This document shows, one piece after another, positions 38,233 through 51,355 of a stretch of DNA of 64,000 bases; the first letter of the stretch is position 1, and every line of letters begins with the position of its first letter. Below the pieces are notes generated by a model. That model did no database searches, was not told the origin of the DNA, and worked only from the letters and a program-made list of their open reading frames with translations. This DNA comes from Sipunculus nudus (lineage: Eukaryota; Annelida; Sipuncula; Golfingiida; Sipunculidae). Where the stretch lies: the NCBI GenBank assembly GCA_026874595.1, contig CM049318.1, positions 24,571,456-24,635,455 of the forward strand, read 5' to 3'. A program made the translations under genes and the position numbers.

Positions 38233-38480
38233 TTAATTATTCGGGGGAGGGGGTTACTTACAAACCCTATAGCTCAGAGAAGATAGGTCACATTGGCCTA
38301 ATTTTCGGTTTCCTAAGAGATTTTTAATGACCTCCCTGGTAGTTTCTTCTAAGTCCAGCGGCTATGAGTTGTGCGATTTGTGCCCTGCTTACGGACAGAC
38401 GGACCCTCGGACAGCAGGACGGTCGACGGAGAGAGGCGCCTACATATATGTTATTTAACTTTCAGTTAGCTGTGCTAAAC
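38233..38480. repeat. Poly-G-headed dispersed repeat, copy 3
   Basis: Starts ggggagggggttacttac and ends ggacagacggaccctcgg...actttcagttagctgtg. Lies in block E. Confidence 0.7.
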
Positions 38481-39042
38481 AAGGCAAGAGCTAGCATAAC
38501 TATGGGGTAATGTGGAAAAAAAATCAGTCATCAAGAACACTCTATTAGCTTGAGCTTAATGTTGGCCATGTGCGTTAACGTAGATTTTCCCGCTAGTAAG
38601 AAAAAAAATAATTCAGCAAAAGTGTTCAGTTATATTAATAAAATGATAAAACAGACAAACTCTCTCAAGTTCGCTTATACGGTTCGGATTCGATTAATTT
38701 TGGTTGATTCACAGGAATTGGAACTCAGTCATTTGGCCATGCAAGCATACTATTAACATTCTGAGAAACGGCTAATATCACCAAGTTTTATGCAAATCGT
38801 CGGTCACATTAATCATATTTTATACTTTGGAGGGGCAATCTGCATCAACCTGCTTTTACAATCGAACAAAACCCGTATTTAGTCTCTTCACCTTCTACAT
38901 TTCATGTATTTAATGATGAAACTGTTATGCTGAAATGTTTTTTTTTTACCAAAGAAATATCATATGGTAGAAATGTTTCTATTGTTAGTATAGATGTGTA
39001 TTTTATATCTTATATCTTATGTGTAAGATAAAGCCATGAATA

Positions 39043-39047
39043 ATATA

Positions 39048-39090
<43 letters not shown>

Positions 39091-39092
39091 TC
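39043..39092. repeat. (TA)n/(TG)n microsatellite
   Basis: TA run ending in gtgtgtgtgt; the paralogous site near 48360 lacks it. Confidence 0.95.
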
Positions 39093-39259
39093 TGAATTGC
39101 TTTCGATGGCAATCTCATGAATATATCAGCATTAGAAAAGCATTGAAGGCAAATACTTTTAGTGGGTATAAATCGATCTGATAACAGACATTGTGTCTCT
39201 ATCTATAAATAGGCCAGAATGTATCTATAGCTTCCGCAGACTGCCAACCGTATCAGATT

Positions 39260-39950
39260 TGGCAACGGGTCAATAATTCACTCAGTGCAGTTGCAACTCC
39301 CTTCCTTGGCACTTGACTTAAGAGAAGTTTGACGTATCGGCCTGTTTGGGTGTCCTTGCATCTTTGATGACTTTTCCGTACACAAAACAAGTGTCGCAAC
39401 CAACATTGACTTTTGCACAGTGTAGGGGCCCTGCTCATATTTCAGGAGGGATGTTATATATCAATAAGTCTAAAATTTTGCACATCTTTACATCTCGATT
39501 GGCTTCATCGTATGCAATGCGAGACTGGTGGCCCCATCTACAATAATTTCTGTAAAAAACTATGTTCCTGCTTATATCTCGGGAAGGATAAAATGTATCA
39601 GCCTGAAAATGTGTATTACTATACATCTCGGATAGCTTCTTCATATGTTAGATTGGTAGCGCCATCTACAATAGTTTCTGCACAGTGTATGTTCCTGCTT
39701 ATTTCTCATTAGTGATTTGGCATATCAGCCTGAATTTTTGCATGTCTATACATGCAACTCAGATAGTTTTTTTTTGTATACAAGAGTTCGGGCGCAGCCT
39801 ACAATTTTTTTTTATTTCATGCATCTGAGCACATTGCTCAAGGGTGGTTTGAAGTACCCTGATGAAAATCTGTATGTTCATACATGTTCAATTGCTTTCT
39901 AAAACACAATACTGGTGGCGACACCTACATTAATTTTTGTGTTGTAGACA
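39260..39950. repeat. About 130-bp tandem array, about five units
   Basis: The core, a gCGCCATCTACAAT-like phrase, recurs at about 39531, 39659, 39792 and 39918. Each is followed by tttctg...atgttcctgcttatttctc and then catctcggatagcttc. Period 126-133 bp. Related arrays at 48620-49210 and shorter ones at 50550-50850 and 56560-56870. Confidence 0.8.
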
Positions 39951-40139
39951 TCAATGCGAGTGTTTTAGGAGTGCCGTTTGTGTTTTTGGTGCTTGTTCTC
40001 GAGTTCAAAGTTTTTCGAATTAGAGTTTTAGTATTTGTAAATATACATGTCACAAATGTACTTAAAAAGTAATAAGGTGGCTTTTAATTAATTTTCAAGC
40101 ATTTTATTATTGCAGCATAAAACATGATGTGTGTCTTAT

Positions 40140-43100
40140 TGCACAGGTTACAATAGGGCCTTTAGGTCTTGTCTTCCCAACATAAACATTTTTTGCTTTA
40201 TAATTTTATATATGAACACCTTTTTCATCATGAACATGACAGATTCATCAGGAAATTTTCACACAAGTGATGCAATCTATGCAGATTTTAGATAACTTCA
40301 AAGCCGTTCTTCTATACCCTGTTAAAAATTTATAATTTATTGGCCAATCAGATAATTACGATTATGACATTTTTATGAGACACCTACCTTGGAACTACAA
40401 GTTTATAGTTACCGCTAATTTGTTAATTAAATCTGACTATAAAAGCACACTTACTAGTTCGTGTAATGCTCTTACGAAATGACTTATGGAAAGGCGAAGA
40501 AACGTGTCATCCTCTACCTAAGCTATTTAACATACCTTCATGATGTTTCAGGCATTATTAATTATTTTCGGAGAGGAGTGGCCGGATATGGCATGCGTAA
40601 AGAGCTGCAAGTTCTACTCATGTAGAACGCAGAGTGTTGTATCCTAAAGGTCAACCACATTAAAAATCAGCAGCACACGGACATAAATAGCATCAACACA
40701 TGCTGTAACCAACCAGACGACGAGCGAGCTCGGTAGGGATGCCTGAGGTAAACTGTCCGGGCATGTTCAATTGATAAAATAGTAAGAAATGCGAGATCGT
40801 TTGCCTAGTATTGCAGTATGAAGTTTTCCCATCTGAATACTTTTACTGTTTAAGTATTTTTCCATTTATCCTGGCTTTTAAAAATATATTATCGTCACGG
40901 TCCGAGACCATATTTATATTATACATGTATTATGATAGTATACGTCATGCTAAGGGGTGACAGTTCCGTTCTCAGATATTCCAAAACTACAAAACCACAT
41001 GTTCTCGTAAAACAATACTCTGCAACGAAACGCCTGAAACTTAGATTGAGAAAAAATATCCAGATATACATATTCCTTTTTTTATTCAATATATTTTGAT
41101 TTGTAGTCAATATAGTCTCTGCACAAGAAGTTATGTATAATTAAACATTATATTAATATATATATATATATACATAATTATAATAATATATTTTAATTAT
41201 AATAAAATATAAATATATATTGCGAACCAGAATACACATTTTTGGCATGTTTATTCCAGAAGATAGAATATCAGATGCAAGATGGCTCTGAGACAAAAAG
41301 GTGGTATCTTCGTAAATAATAATAATAATCTTATTAAAAGGTACCCCATAAAAATTCGGTTACTTAGACTGTCTTTTAAAGGGAGGATGCATTAAAAAGT
41401 AATAGCTTGAGTTTAGGATGGCTCTCCTATTTTTATGCATTCTCTATCATTTGAGGTAGTCAAAACCACAAAGAGGTATACCCGCAAGGCTGTGGGTACA
41501 AATCCCGTTCTGGGTTCCCTCTGCGCTAAGACTCCTGGCCAAAGACTTCACCACAAAGGTGCGCTTTCTCTAACCAAGAGTTGACCTGTACTAATAAGAC
41601 ATAGACGGCAGGAAATGTAAAACGAGAACCTGTTCAGCGCCTGTTTAACCTAGCTATTTCGGAAGAATGCTCCCCAGGGAGCGGAGATAAGCTACAACGT
41701 AGGTAGCCAAAGCGTAAAATCGGATAAAACTGGCATTGTCTGTGATATCTCACTATAAAAGTTTACCTTAACCTTATAATCCTGGATATGGTAATTCTTG
41801 TGCTGGCTCGTGGTTTGCCTTTAATAAGTAATGAATGATTAATTTAACTTACTTAGAATGGACATGCATCACTTGTAACAGCAGTAGTTAACACCTGCAG
41901 AACAAAGATCTTCTAAGTGTAACACGTCTTCGTGATAAGCAGGTCACCAACATGCGGTACATGTCCTTATCCGGCCGCTGCTTTACCTGTGGTCTTGAGA
42001 TGTGTTTACTGATAAGACGGAATGATGAGTAAGGAAAAAAACAGGTCTACGCACTCCTTGTCCCACACGCGGCTTATTTTCCTTTTTCTTACTCTACGTT
42101 CAAATCTGTTTGTATCACAGGGTCATGAAAAGTGACCATGCAAGTGTAGTTGCATGGTGACTTTCCAAGTATGGCAAAGAATTGATGGTTAGCCAAAAAA
42201 ATGACATGCGTGGTCTTCGACCAAGGAGGCGGGGCATGTGGGACAAATCAGTTATAGCCAAATGAAATGTTAAGCAACCGTAAGATTTGCTTGGCTCATG
42301 TCAATCATGGCAGGCTCGCCTAAATGGCACGCCAGCCATCTGACACAAGCCTCGCAAACCTTACGGCTTGCATAACATCTCTTTGGGTTATAACCAATAC
42401 TTACATGATTTATATACGGCGAAGTCTGCCATCTGATGGAGCAGCATACACCATGCAAAAAAACATTGCTTAGTTTGTCCATAATGAGTCGCGATACATT
42501 CCAGTTTCAATTTATGTTGTGCTTACATCTGTTTCACGGTTTATGTTCTCCAACTCATTATTAACACAAATTGTAGGCATATTAGGCATTTTTTGTATAG
42601 TCGACTGTGGATAATAAAATGTTACTGTTCAGAATATTTCCTACGCAACAAGGGTGTGCATTAATCCTAGTTCGTGCTTGTGTGCGTGTGTTTTTATGTG
42701 TGTTTGTTCAGAAAATTACTCACGTAAACATTAAAGAAATTTCTTTATATATTCAGAGTATTTCGGAATTGGTCAATGAAAAATTGATTAGATTTTGTGT
42801 GAATCCAGCTCTCTATCTAGCTTCAGAAACGTCGGCAAGCAATATTCACAAATGTGCAATCACTTAGGCAGTCAAAAACCTCGGACTATGCGTTGAATCA
42901 GTGAATGCAAACACGGGTTCTGGAGCATTCTGCGGAGGCTTGCATGCCTTGCGATGGAGATATTTAGTTTTACTTGTTTACCTTTTCATCAAACATTCAT
43001 CCTGTCATATGTAAATCCTGGCTAGACATAATGTGTAAGGGTGTATGTGATCTGCTGAAAAAGATAGGTATTTGTTGAGTATTTATGTTTTACGTCGCTT

Positions 43101-43357
43101 TGAACTGCAATGTCACACATTTTTACAATATTTGTCACTTGTCACATATTTTATTTGTGCGTGGCTGCATATATTAGGACTTGGTAAGGATATAGCTACT
43201 GGGAAAGTAACTGGGAAGCTAACCTGTGATGGATTAACTTCTCATCCGGGAGGAGTTTAATTCCTAAGTCGCTTCACCTTTACAGAAAGAGGGATAATCT
43301 GCGACCTGGTGAGCTAGGCTGGGATGTTAAATCCTATCAAACTCATGATAGCTAAGT
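40140..43357. other. Mosaic of diverged repeats, no gene recognised
   Basis: 40350-40650 matches 54610-54900. 41850-42020 matches 46230-46340 and 55000-55090 (aacagcagcagcagaacac type). 42580-42850 matches 55390-55600. These patches show that the 40-43 kb and 54.6-55.9 kb regions share an ancestor. Short frames in the two copies are in different phases, so they are not conserved genes. Confidence 0.6.
41478..41775 (+). mobile_element. tRNA-derived SINE (family SA), degraded
   Basis: B-box-like ggtacaaatcccg, then gcgctaagactcctggcc, then atgctccccagggagcgga, gcgtaaaatcggataaaac and a tail gtttaccttaacctt. The same body order as 31474-32105. Confidence 0.55.
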
Positions 43358-43373
43358 ATTTTGCAAATAACCT

Positions 43374-44000
43374 TTCATCCTGCACATGTAGCCGACATGC
43401 CAGTGGGGAAAGAAGCTGATTGATTTTAGGTTTACTGTGTCAAGGGGTCAAGGTGATAGTCTATTTTCCAGATATTGCTCACCTGTCAATAGAGGAAGAC
43501 ACCAATAGGTTTTCGGGTCACAATGTCATAGGTCAAGGTCACAGAGGTCATGTATATCCTTATTATTCAGTTTGGACTGAAATATAGTTTCAACCCTGAC
43601 TCATAAATGGCCAATCACAGAATTTAAAACTTTGTTAATTCTAGGAGCAAGAGATCAAAGGTCAAGGTTACAGGACCCACTATTTTAGAATAAATTTCGA
43701 TGCATTTTAAGGCAAGAATTTCTACCAAACTTACCATCTTGCACTTATAGCTCACATGTTAATAAGGGAAAAAGCTGATTGATTTTAGGGTTACAGTGTC
43801 AAAGATCAAGGTGACATTGGCCAGCTGTGCACATATTTGTTTCCGGAAGATAACTCCAGGTTGGATTGACGTATTGGTTTTAGTCGTGACTTATATATGT
43901 CTAACCAATTATGTTAGAAGCCTTTCGTTTTGGGTTTATCAGGTCAAAGATCAAAGGAACATTGCAACTTCTTTAAAAGGATTGTTTTGTATATGTTTTT
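43374..44000. repeat. About 360-bp tandem repeat rich in AGGTCA half-sites
   Basis: The phrase 'gctgattgattttagg' recurs at about 43412 and 43773. Each unit carries motifs such as tcaaggtca, aggtcaaggtcacagaggtc and gatcaaaggtcaaggtt. The same units appear inverted in the right palindrome arm (46360-46980) and continue to about 47200. AGGTCA is the nuclear-receptor half-site, but the motif is also common in repetitive DNA, so regulation is speculative. Confidence 0.65.
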
Positions 44001-44186
44001 TAAGCCATATGTTTTTTTTCTGCTCATCACGAAGATGTGGTTCACCTAGAAGATTCTTGGTCCGGCAGGTGTTCTGCTGCTGCTGTTTACGCTGACGCAC
44101 GTCCATTCACAGTAAGAAAAATTAATTATTTGTTACTCTTTTCAGGAGAACACATCAGTCAGTGCATGAATTACCAAATACAAATA

Positions 44187-44515
44187 TAAAAGTAAAGGTG
44201 GGGATTATTAGTATGGAATCATCAAAAATGTTAGTTTCATTCAACCTAACATTTTGGCTCCCTTGCCTTCTAGCTGTTCTCGGCTACCCGGGGAGAATAC
44301 CACCTGAACAGGCTTGACAAATGTAGAATGTTACTTAAATTTGCCTACCGCCAATATCTGAACAGGTCCCATTCACTCTTGGTTTTTCAGGGCGCATGTT
44401 TGGGGTAATGACTTTGATTAGGAGTTAATGTGCATATGTTTTCATATGGGGAAGCCTACCCCAAACCTTGCCATCACAAGTCCAGGGTCCTGACTATTAC
44501 GCCGTCACGCTCAAC
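44187..44515 (-). mobile_element. SINE (family SA) in left palindrome arm
   Basis: Exact inverted counterpart of 45842-46170: the head gagcgtgacggcgtaatag reads on the minus strand from 44515. Confidence 0.6.
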
Positions 44516-45841
44516 ATAAAGGAATATACCTGTACGTAGCAAGGATTAATTTCAATGGTAGGAAATTACATAGAAACATTGGTACCATCCTCAACTCCGG
44601 ATACATTTGAACAATATTATTGTTATCCACGGTAATACCGGTTTTGCTTCTCAGCGCAATCTTGCATTGAATGGTCGAACGGTTTAATAAACAGCTCAAA
44701 TTTGTAGTCCAGTCAAGTGTGTCCAAGTTTATTGCTTTACTCAAACGTCATATGTTCCTCTTAATAAACACAGAATGGCCCTGAGATCCGATATGGCGTT
44801 AGGAAACAACATTGGATTATACAGTATTTAAGGGCATATTTTAAGAACCCCAGTGCTGTTTGCGAATTCACTCCTTAGAGTCCGCGGTCAAATGAATATA
44901 GTCGAGTACAATTCAGTGAACTCGGGATTCAAATGAAGTCCAAGTTCATCCAGCCTTGTCTGCTGTCCGAATCTTACTCTAATGGGGAAAATACCATATT
45001 AATATATTGGAAATGCATTTTTCAGCCAATTAGTGTATTTTTATGTTTTTATTCATTTATAATTTATTATATATAATTACAACCAATTTGGTGCAGAGAT
45101 TACCTTGGAATATAAATATTTGTTATATTAAATCAAATGTTTGCATATGTACACCGATCATCAGTTTTCCAAGCTTTTTTAAGCTTGGAAAACTGATGAT
45201 CGGTGTACATATGCAAACATTTGATTTAATATAACAAATATTTATATTCCAAGGTAATCTCTGCACCAAATTGGTTGTAATTATATATAATAAATTATAA
45301 ATGAATAAAAACATAAAAATACACTAATTGGCTGAAAAATGCATTTCCAATATATTAATATGGTATTTTCCCCATTAGAGTAAGATTCGGACAGCAGACA
45401 AGGCTGGATGAACTTGGACTTCATTTGAATCCCGAGTTCACTGAATTGTACTCGACTATATTCATTTGACCGCGGACTCTAAGGAGTGAATTCGCAAACA
45501 GCACTGGGGTTCTTAAAATATGCCCTTAAATACTGTATAATCCAATGTTGTTTCCTAACGCCATATCGGATCTCAGGGCCATTCTATGTTTATTAAGAGG
45601 AACATATGACGTTTGAGTAAAGCAATAAACTTGGACACACTTGACTGGACTACAAATTTGAGCTGTTTATTAAACCGTTCGACCATTCAATGCAAGATTG
45701 CGCTGAGAAGCAAAACCGGTATTACCGTGGATAACAATAATATTGTTCAAATGTATCCGGAGTTGAGGATGGTACCAATGTTTCTATGTAATTTCCTACC
45801 ATTGAAATTAATCCTTGCTACGTACAGGTATATTCCTTTAT

Positions 45842-46170
45842 GTTGAGCGTGACGGCGTAATAGTCAGGACCCTGGACTTGTGATGGCAAGGTTTGGGGTA
45901 GGCTTCCCCATATGAAAACATATGCACATTAACTCCTAATCAAAGTCATTACCCCAAACATGCGCCCTGAAAAACCAAGAGTGAATGGGACCTGTTCAGA
46001 TATTGGCGGTAGGCAAATTTAAGTAACATTCTACATTTGTCAAGCCTGTTCAGGTGGTATTCTCCCCGGGTAGCCGAGAACAGCTAGAAGGCAAGGGAGC
46101 CAAAATGTTAGGTTGAATGAAACTAACATTTTTGATGATTCCATACTAATAATCCCCACCTTTACTTTTA
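45842..46170 (+). mobile_element. SINE (family SA) in right palindrome arm
   Basis: Head gagcgtgacggcgtaatag, then gacttgtgatggcaagg; body ggtattctccccgggtagcc and gagaacagctag; tail tccccacctttactttta. Same family as 31474. Confidence 0.6.
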
Positions 46171-47560
46171 TATTTGTATTTGGTAATTCATGCACTGACT
46201 GATGTGTTCTCCTGAAAAGAGTAACAAATAATTAATTTTTCTTACTGTGAATGGACGTGCGTCAGCGTAAACAGCAGCAGCAGAACACCTGCCGGACCAA
46301 GAATCTTCTAGGTGAACCACATCTTCGTGATGAGCAGAAAAAAAACATATGGCTTAAAAAACATATACAAAACAATCCTTTTAAAGAAGTTGGAATGTTC
46401 CTTTGATCTTTGACCTGATAAACCCAAAACGAAAGGCTTCTAACATAATTGGTTAGACATATATAAGTCACGACTAAAACCAATACGTCAATCCAACCTG
46501 GAGTTATCTTCCGGAAACAAATATGTGCACAGCTGGCCAATGTCACCTTGATCTTTGACACTGTAACCCTAAAATCAATCAGCTTTTTCCCTTATTAACA
46601 TGTGAGCTATAAGTGCAAGATGGTAAGTTTGGTATGAAATTCTTGCCTTAAAATGCATCGAAATTTATTCTAAAATAGTGGGTCCTGTAACCTTGACCTT
46701 TGATCTCTTGCTCCTAGAATTAACAAAGTTTTAAATTCTGTGATTGGCCATTTATGAGTCAGGGTTGAAACTATATTTCAGTCCAAACTGAATAATAAGG
46801 ATATACATGACCTCTGTGACCTTGACCTATGACATTGTGACCCGAAAACCTATTGGTGTCTTCCTCTATTGACAGGTGAGCAATATCTGGAAAATAGACT
46901 ATCACCTTGACCCCTTGACACAGTAAACCTAAAATCAATCAGCTTCTTTCCCCACTGGCATGTCGGCTACATGTGCAGGATGAAAGGTTATTTGCAAAAT
47001 TTTGGCGTAAAATCCATCCACAGTCCTTCTAAATAAGTGGGTCCGGTGACCTTCACCTTTGACCTCATGACCACAAAATGAACAGAGTTCTTGTGTTAGA
47101 GATTGGCCATATAAATTCAAGTTTGAAATCCATATGTTATTCCAAACTAGAATTATCATCAGGAAACGAAATCGACGGACATACAGCGCCACCAGTCTTC
47201 AGGAACTTAATAAATAAATCATAATCAATAAACACACTCGTTTCAGGACACTGGAAGAAATCACAGCTGAGTAATTGACATAACTGCTGTCATCTGATGG
47301 TCTAAAAAAACAGAAAAAAAACGTGTAGTCTATGGACTCATATGTCTAGACGCTCAGCTCAGGTTGATGAGCTTTTTCAAAATATGGGTCAAGTAGTCGG
47401 TTGGAAGGCAACCTGTCTACCTAAACTGAAGCTATCCATCAACTAATTCGTGAATTGATGGGCTCTTTAACCTTGACCTTTAACCAAGTGACCCCTACAT
47501 TTAATCCATGCATTATTTATCAAGAGACTTGAGGTTTTGTATCAAACTTTTAATTATTCG

Positions 47561-47790
47561 GGGGGGGGGGGGGTACTTGCAAACCACATATCTCATAGGA
47601 TATATGTCATAGTGACCTAATTCACGTTTCCAAAGAGATTAATTATAGACATCTCTGGAAGTTTCTTCTGACTCCAGCGGTTATGAGTTGTGCGATTAAT
47701 GCCTTGCTAACGGACAGACGGACGCTCGGACAAAGCGCCATACCTATACCTTATTTGACTTCCAGTTAGCTGATCTAAAGGAAAGGCAGG
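47561..47790. repeat. Poly-G-headed dispersed repeat, copy 4
   Basis: An uninterrupted run of about 13 G, then tacttgcaaaccacatatct, and an end with ggacagacggacgctcgg and acttccagttagctgat. Block E right copy. Confidence 0.7.
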
Positions 47791-48619
47791 ACCTAGCATC
47801 ACCAAATTCGTGGATAAACAATAAGTCATCAAGAACAATCTTGGCTTAAGCTTAATGTTGGCTATCTGCATTGACTTAGATTTTATAGCTAGTAAAAAAA
47901 AAGAGAAAAAAAAAGAAATCATTCAACCAAATTGTTCAGTTAATTTGCTAAAATGATACCAGATAAAAGCTCTCTCAAGTTTGTCCATATGCTTCTGGTT
48001 CGATTAATTTTGGCCGAGTCACAGGAATTGGAACTCAGTCATTTGGCCATGTAGGCATACTGACATTAAAATCTCAGAAACGACTAATATCACCCAGCTC
48101 TATGCAAACCTCGCTCACATTAGTTATATTTTATATTTTTGAGGGGCCATCTGCATCAACCTACTTTTACAAACAAACCAAACTCGTTTTTTAGCCTCTT
48201 CAGCTTCTACATTACAAGTATTTTATGATCAAACTGTGAAGCTGAATTGTTTATTTCTTTACAAACAATAACAAATCCTATGGTAGGAATTGATCTTTTG
48301 TAAAAAAGGATGTGAATAATATCTTAGATCTGATGTGTAAGATATAGCCGTGAATAAAATACATAAATGTTCTGATTTCTTTTTGATTGGCATCTCATGA
48401 ATATATTAGCATGAGAAAAGCATTGTAGGAAAATACTTTTAGTGTGTATAAACCGAGCTGATAATAGGCACTGTGTCTTTATCTAAAAATATGCCGGAAT
48501 GTATCTATAGCTTCTGCAGACTGCCAACTGAATCAGATTTGGCAACGGACCAGTCCGGCAGACCTGACTTAAGAGAGGTTTGATGTATCGGCCTGTTATG
48601 GCTGTCCATGAATCTTTGA

Positions 48620-49210
48620 TGGCTTTGTCGTACAAAAGATAGTGTCGCGACCTACATCGATTTTGCACTGTTTAGGTCACTGCTAATTTTTCAGAAGGGA
48701 TGTTATATATCAGCAAGTCTGAAAATGGGCATATTTATACATCTCGAATAGTTTCACCGTATGCAACTTAAGACTGGTTGCGCCACCCACAATCATTGTT
48801 GTACCATGTTTGCTCCTGCTTATATCTTAGTTAGGATTAGATGTATTATCCTTAAATTTTATATAACTATATATCTCGGATAGCTTCGTCGTATGTAAGA
48901 TTGGTTGCACCATCTACAATAGTTTCTGCACAGTGTATGTCCCTAATTATTTCTCATTCGTGATTTGACATATCAGCCTGAAGTTGTGCATGTCTATAAA
49001 TGCATCTCAGATAGTTTTATTTTGTAAACAAGGCTTGGGGCGCCACCTAAATTTATTTTGTTTTGTTCCATGCACCTGGACACAATGCTCAAGTGTGGTC
49101 TTTGAATAACCTGCATGAAGCTTTGCATGTTTATACATCTTCGATGGCTTTCTTAAGCAAAATACTGTTGGCGCCACCTAAATTCATTTTTGTGCTGTGG
49201 ACATCAATTC
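48620..49210. repeat. About 130-bp tandem array, five units
   Basis: Cores at about 48647, 48780, 48906, 49039 and 49172 (periods 133, 126, 133, 133). Paralogous to the array at 39260-39950. Confidence 0.8.
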
Positions 49211-49619
49211 CAGTATTTCAGGAGTGCCGTTTTTGTTTTTGGTGCTTGTACTCGAATTCAAAATGTTAGTACTTGCATTGTACATATACATGTCACACAT
49301 GTACTTGAAAAGTAATCAAGTATTTCTCAAATTATATTCAAGCATGTTATCATTGCAGCATAAAACATGACGTGTGTCCTATTGCACAGGTTCCCATAAG
49401 GCCTGTAGGATTTGTTTTTCAATTTACTCACTCCAAGATATAACCTATATGTATGTGTGTGTGAGCTTGAGCTTGAGACTGTTCAAGAAGATAGGAGTTT
49501 GACGTTTGTATCGTGTGTTTCTTGAGTAGTTAAATTTTTGCGTCACTTGGCTCTAAAGTGTTAAACTTTTTTTTCAATATTTGTTATTTGCACGCCACAT
49601 AATATTAAAGTAATATTTA

Positions 49620-50890
49620 AAACATTAAAATATTAAAATTACATCGGCTTTAGCTTATGTTTGGATAACTGCATTGACTTCAATTTTACAGCTGGGAAAA
49701 ATTGAAAATCTTCTCCTAAATTATTCAGCAAATTGGTTCTGTTATTTCACTGAAATGATCAAAGAGAGAAACTCTTGAAAGTTTTGTTCAAATGGTTAGG
49801 GTTCAATGAGTTACAGAATGTTTAAATAAGTCATTTGGTCGATTAAACATACTACCATGACAATTCAAAAAAGACAGAAGCTAGCATCATCTAGAAAAAT
49901 GTTGGTCACATGAATCATATTTGAAATTGAGATTTTTGTGGCGCCATCTGTATCGACCTGTTTTTTCGACCGAAAACACTTGTTATTTAGCCTCTTCTGC
50001 TTCTTCAATCCAAATGCTTTACGGTGAAACTGTCAAGCTGAATTGTTTACTTTTTATTCAAAAATATTATTCGGGGGGGGGGGGGGGTCTATCAATTTTG
50101 TTAGCATGGATGTGTATAATATTTTGGATCGTCTGTGTAGGATAAATCCATGAATAAAAATATATATGTATTCTGATTTTATTTTCAATTGACACTTTTT
50201 TATCTTAAGATCCTGAGAAAAAAAATCCCATAAATATGTCAGCTTTGAAAAAAAAACACTGTCGGCGAAGTCTTTCTGTATGTATAAACAAATATGGTAA
50301 CAGGCCAAGATTATATATAGCTATATAGCTTGGCGGACCGCCAACTTTATATACTCGGCAACAGGCCAAGTTTTAGTCTCTATCTATATAAAGCTTTGGT
50401 AGGCTGCCAACTGTATCAGATTTGGCAGTGTTCACTCAGTGTAGTAACAACTCACTTCGTCGGCTGAGCTTGGTCAGCCCAGTGCACCTGACTCAAGGGT
50501 TTTACTGTCTAGAATTTGAGCTGTCCATGCATTTTTTGGAGTCGGTGTCGCCAACTACAATGAGTTATGCTCAATGAATGTCCGTGCTTATTGTTCAGGA
50601 GTGATTTGACAAATCAGAGTGCATTGATGCACGACCACGTCCGACTACAGTTATATTGGATTCCATGCATCTGTGCGCAAAGCTCAAGAGTGGTTTAAAG
50701 TAGCTGCATGAAATTTTGCATTATCATATATCTTCGATGGCTTTCGAAAACACAATGCTGGTGGAGCCCGCTACAGTCATTTTTGTGTTGTGTACATCAA
50801 TGCAAGTATTCAGGGAGTTACGTTTGTCTTATCGGTGCTTGCACACAGGTTTGTGGGCGAAATAGGCAAAGTTACCCACTTGGCAGGCTT
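49620..50890. repeat. Block F, left copy (pairs with 55845-56900)
   Basis: Starts at 'tacatcggctttagcttatg', as does 55850. It includes a G run (about 50073-50087) that reads ggagaggggggt in the right copy. Its end holds the CGCC-ATC-type tandem unit. Diverged relative of the middle of block E. No gene. Confidence 0.75.
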
Positions 50891-50894
50891 TAAC

Positions 50895-51355
50895 TGAAAA
50901 CTAACGTCTTTCCATTTAAAAATACCGACCACTGCAATCTCACATTAACCCCCCAAAAAAACGCAACTTAAGAGACGGGCATAGAGGATCCAGTCATATA
51001 AGCGTACTGTTGATGAGACGGGAGTGGGGTATGTAGGTAAGTGCTGTAAGCATTACTTTTCCAATCATCCACGATGCGTCTACACTGGAGCCCCACTGGA
51101 GTCCCCTCCCCTTCTGAATATGTGTCCTAAGTAATTTCAAGTATTTAAGTCTATGGTGATAATGAAATGTGTCAATTTTCTTTCAAATTTACTTTACTCT
51201 TTAGTCAAGAAAGGTGGTAATGAATCAGAGGAAGACTTTATCAAGGAGAAAGCATTTATTATAACCTACGTAGGGCACAACGGATGTGCCTTAAGGTAGG
51301 GAAGGGGTAGTTTTAGCTGTCTTTGACTAAACTGTATTGTTTTCGTTTTTCTCAA
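50895..51355. repeat. Block C copy next to ST3
   Basis: Aligns with 7050-7520 and 56925-57430. Lies on the 3' side of ST3 in the same relative position as the other copies, so it is part of the ancestral duplicated unit. No gene seen. Confidence 0.7.

Larger units (their letters stand above)
37440..40140. repeat. Segmental duplication block E, left copy (pairs with 46985-49400)
   Basis: Collinear with 46985-49400: shared are caccagtcctcaggaact, the poly-G-headed repeat, aattggaactcagtcatttg and the approximately 130-bp tandem array. The part 38540-39000 also recurs at 49640-50150 and 55850-56350. No gene recognised. Confidence 0.8.
43358..47000. repeat. 3.6-kb near-perfect palindrome (inverted duplication)
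   Basis: The arms 43358-45176 and 45181-47000 are reverse complements, separated only by TTTT. I found just three differences: a one-base indel near 43735/46634, G at 43964 versus the expected pairing at 46393, and C at 44771 versus A at 45586. Each arm holds a tRNA-derived SINE, a CAGCAGCAG-rich dispersed repeat and AGGTCA-rich repeat units. No protein gene recognised. Sequence past 47000 continues naturally into the 47.0-49.4 kb repeat block, whereas sequence left of 43358 does not match it. The right arm therefore looks original and the left arm like the inverted copy. An assembly artefact must be excluded. Confidence 0.93.
46985..49400. repeat. Segmental duplication block E, right copy
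   Basis: Counterpart of 37440-40140. Its first bases are the outer end of the right palindrome arm, so the palindrome grew from this block's edge. No gene recognised. Confidence 0.8.

Noticed and set aside
43796-44095. Mirror-image 99-codon frames at 43796-44095 and 46262-46561 as a duplicated gene
   Set aside because: They are the same DNA in the two palindrome arms. The protein is low in recognisable features and lies in AGGTCA-rich repeats.
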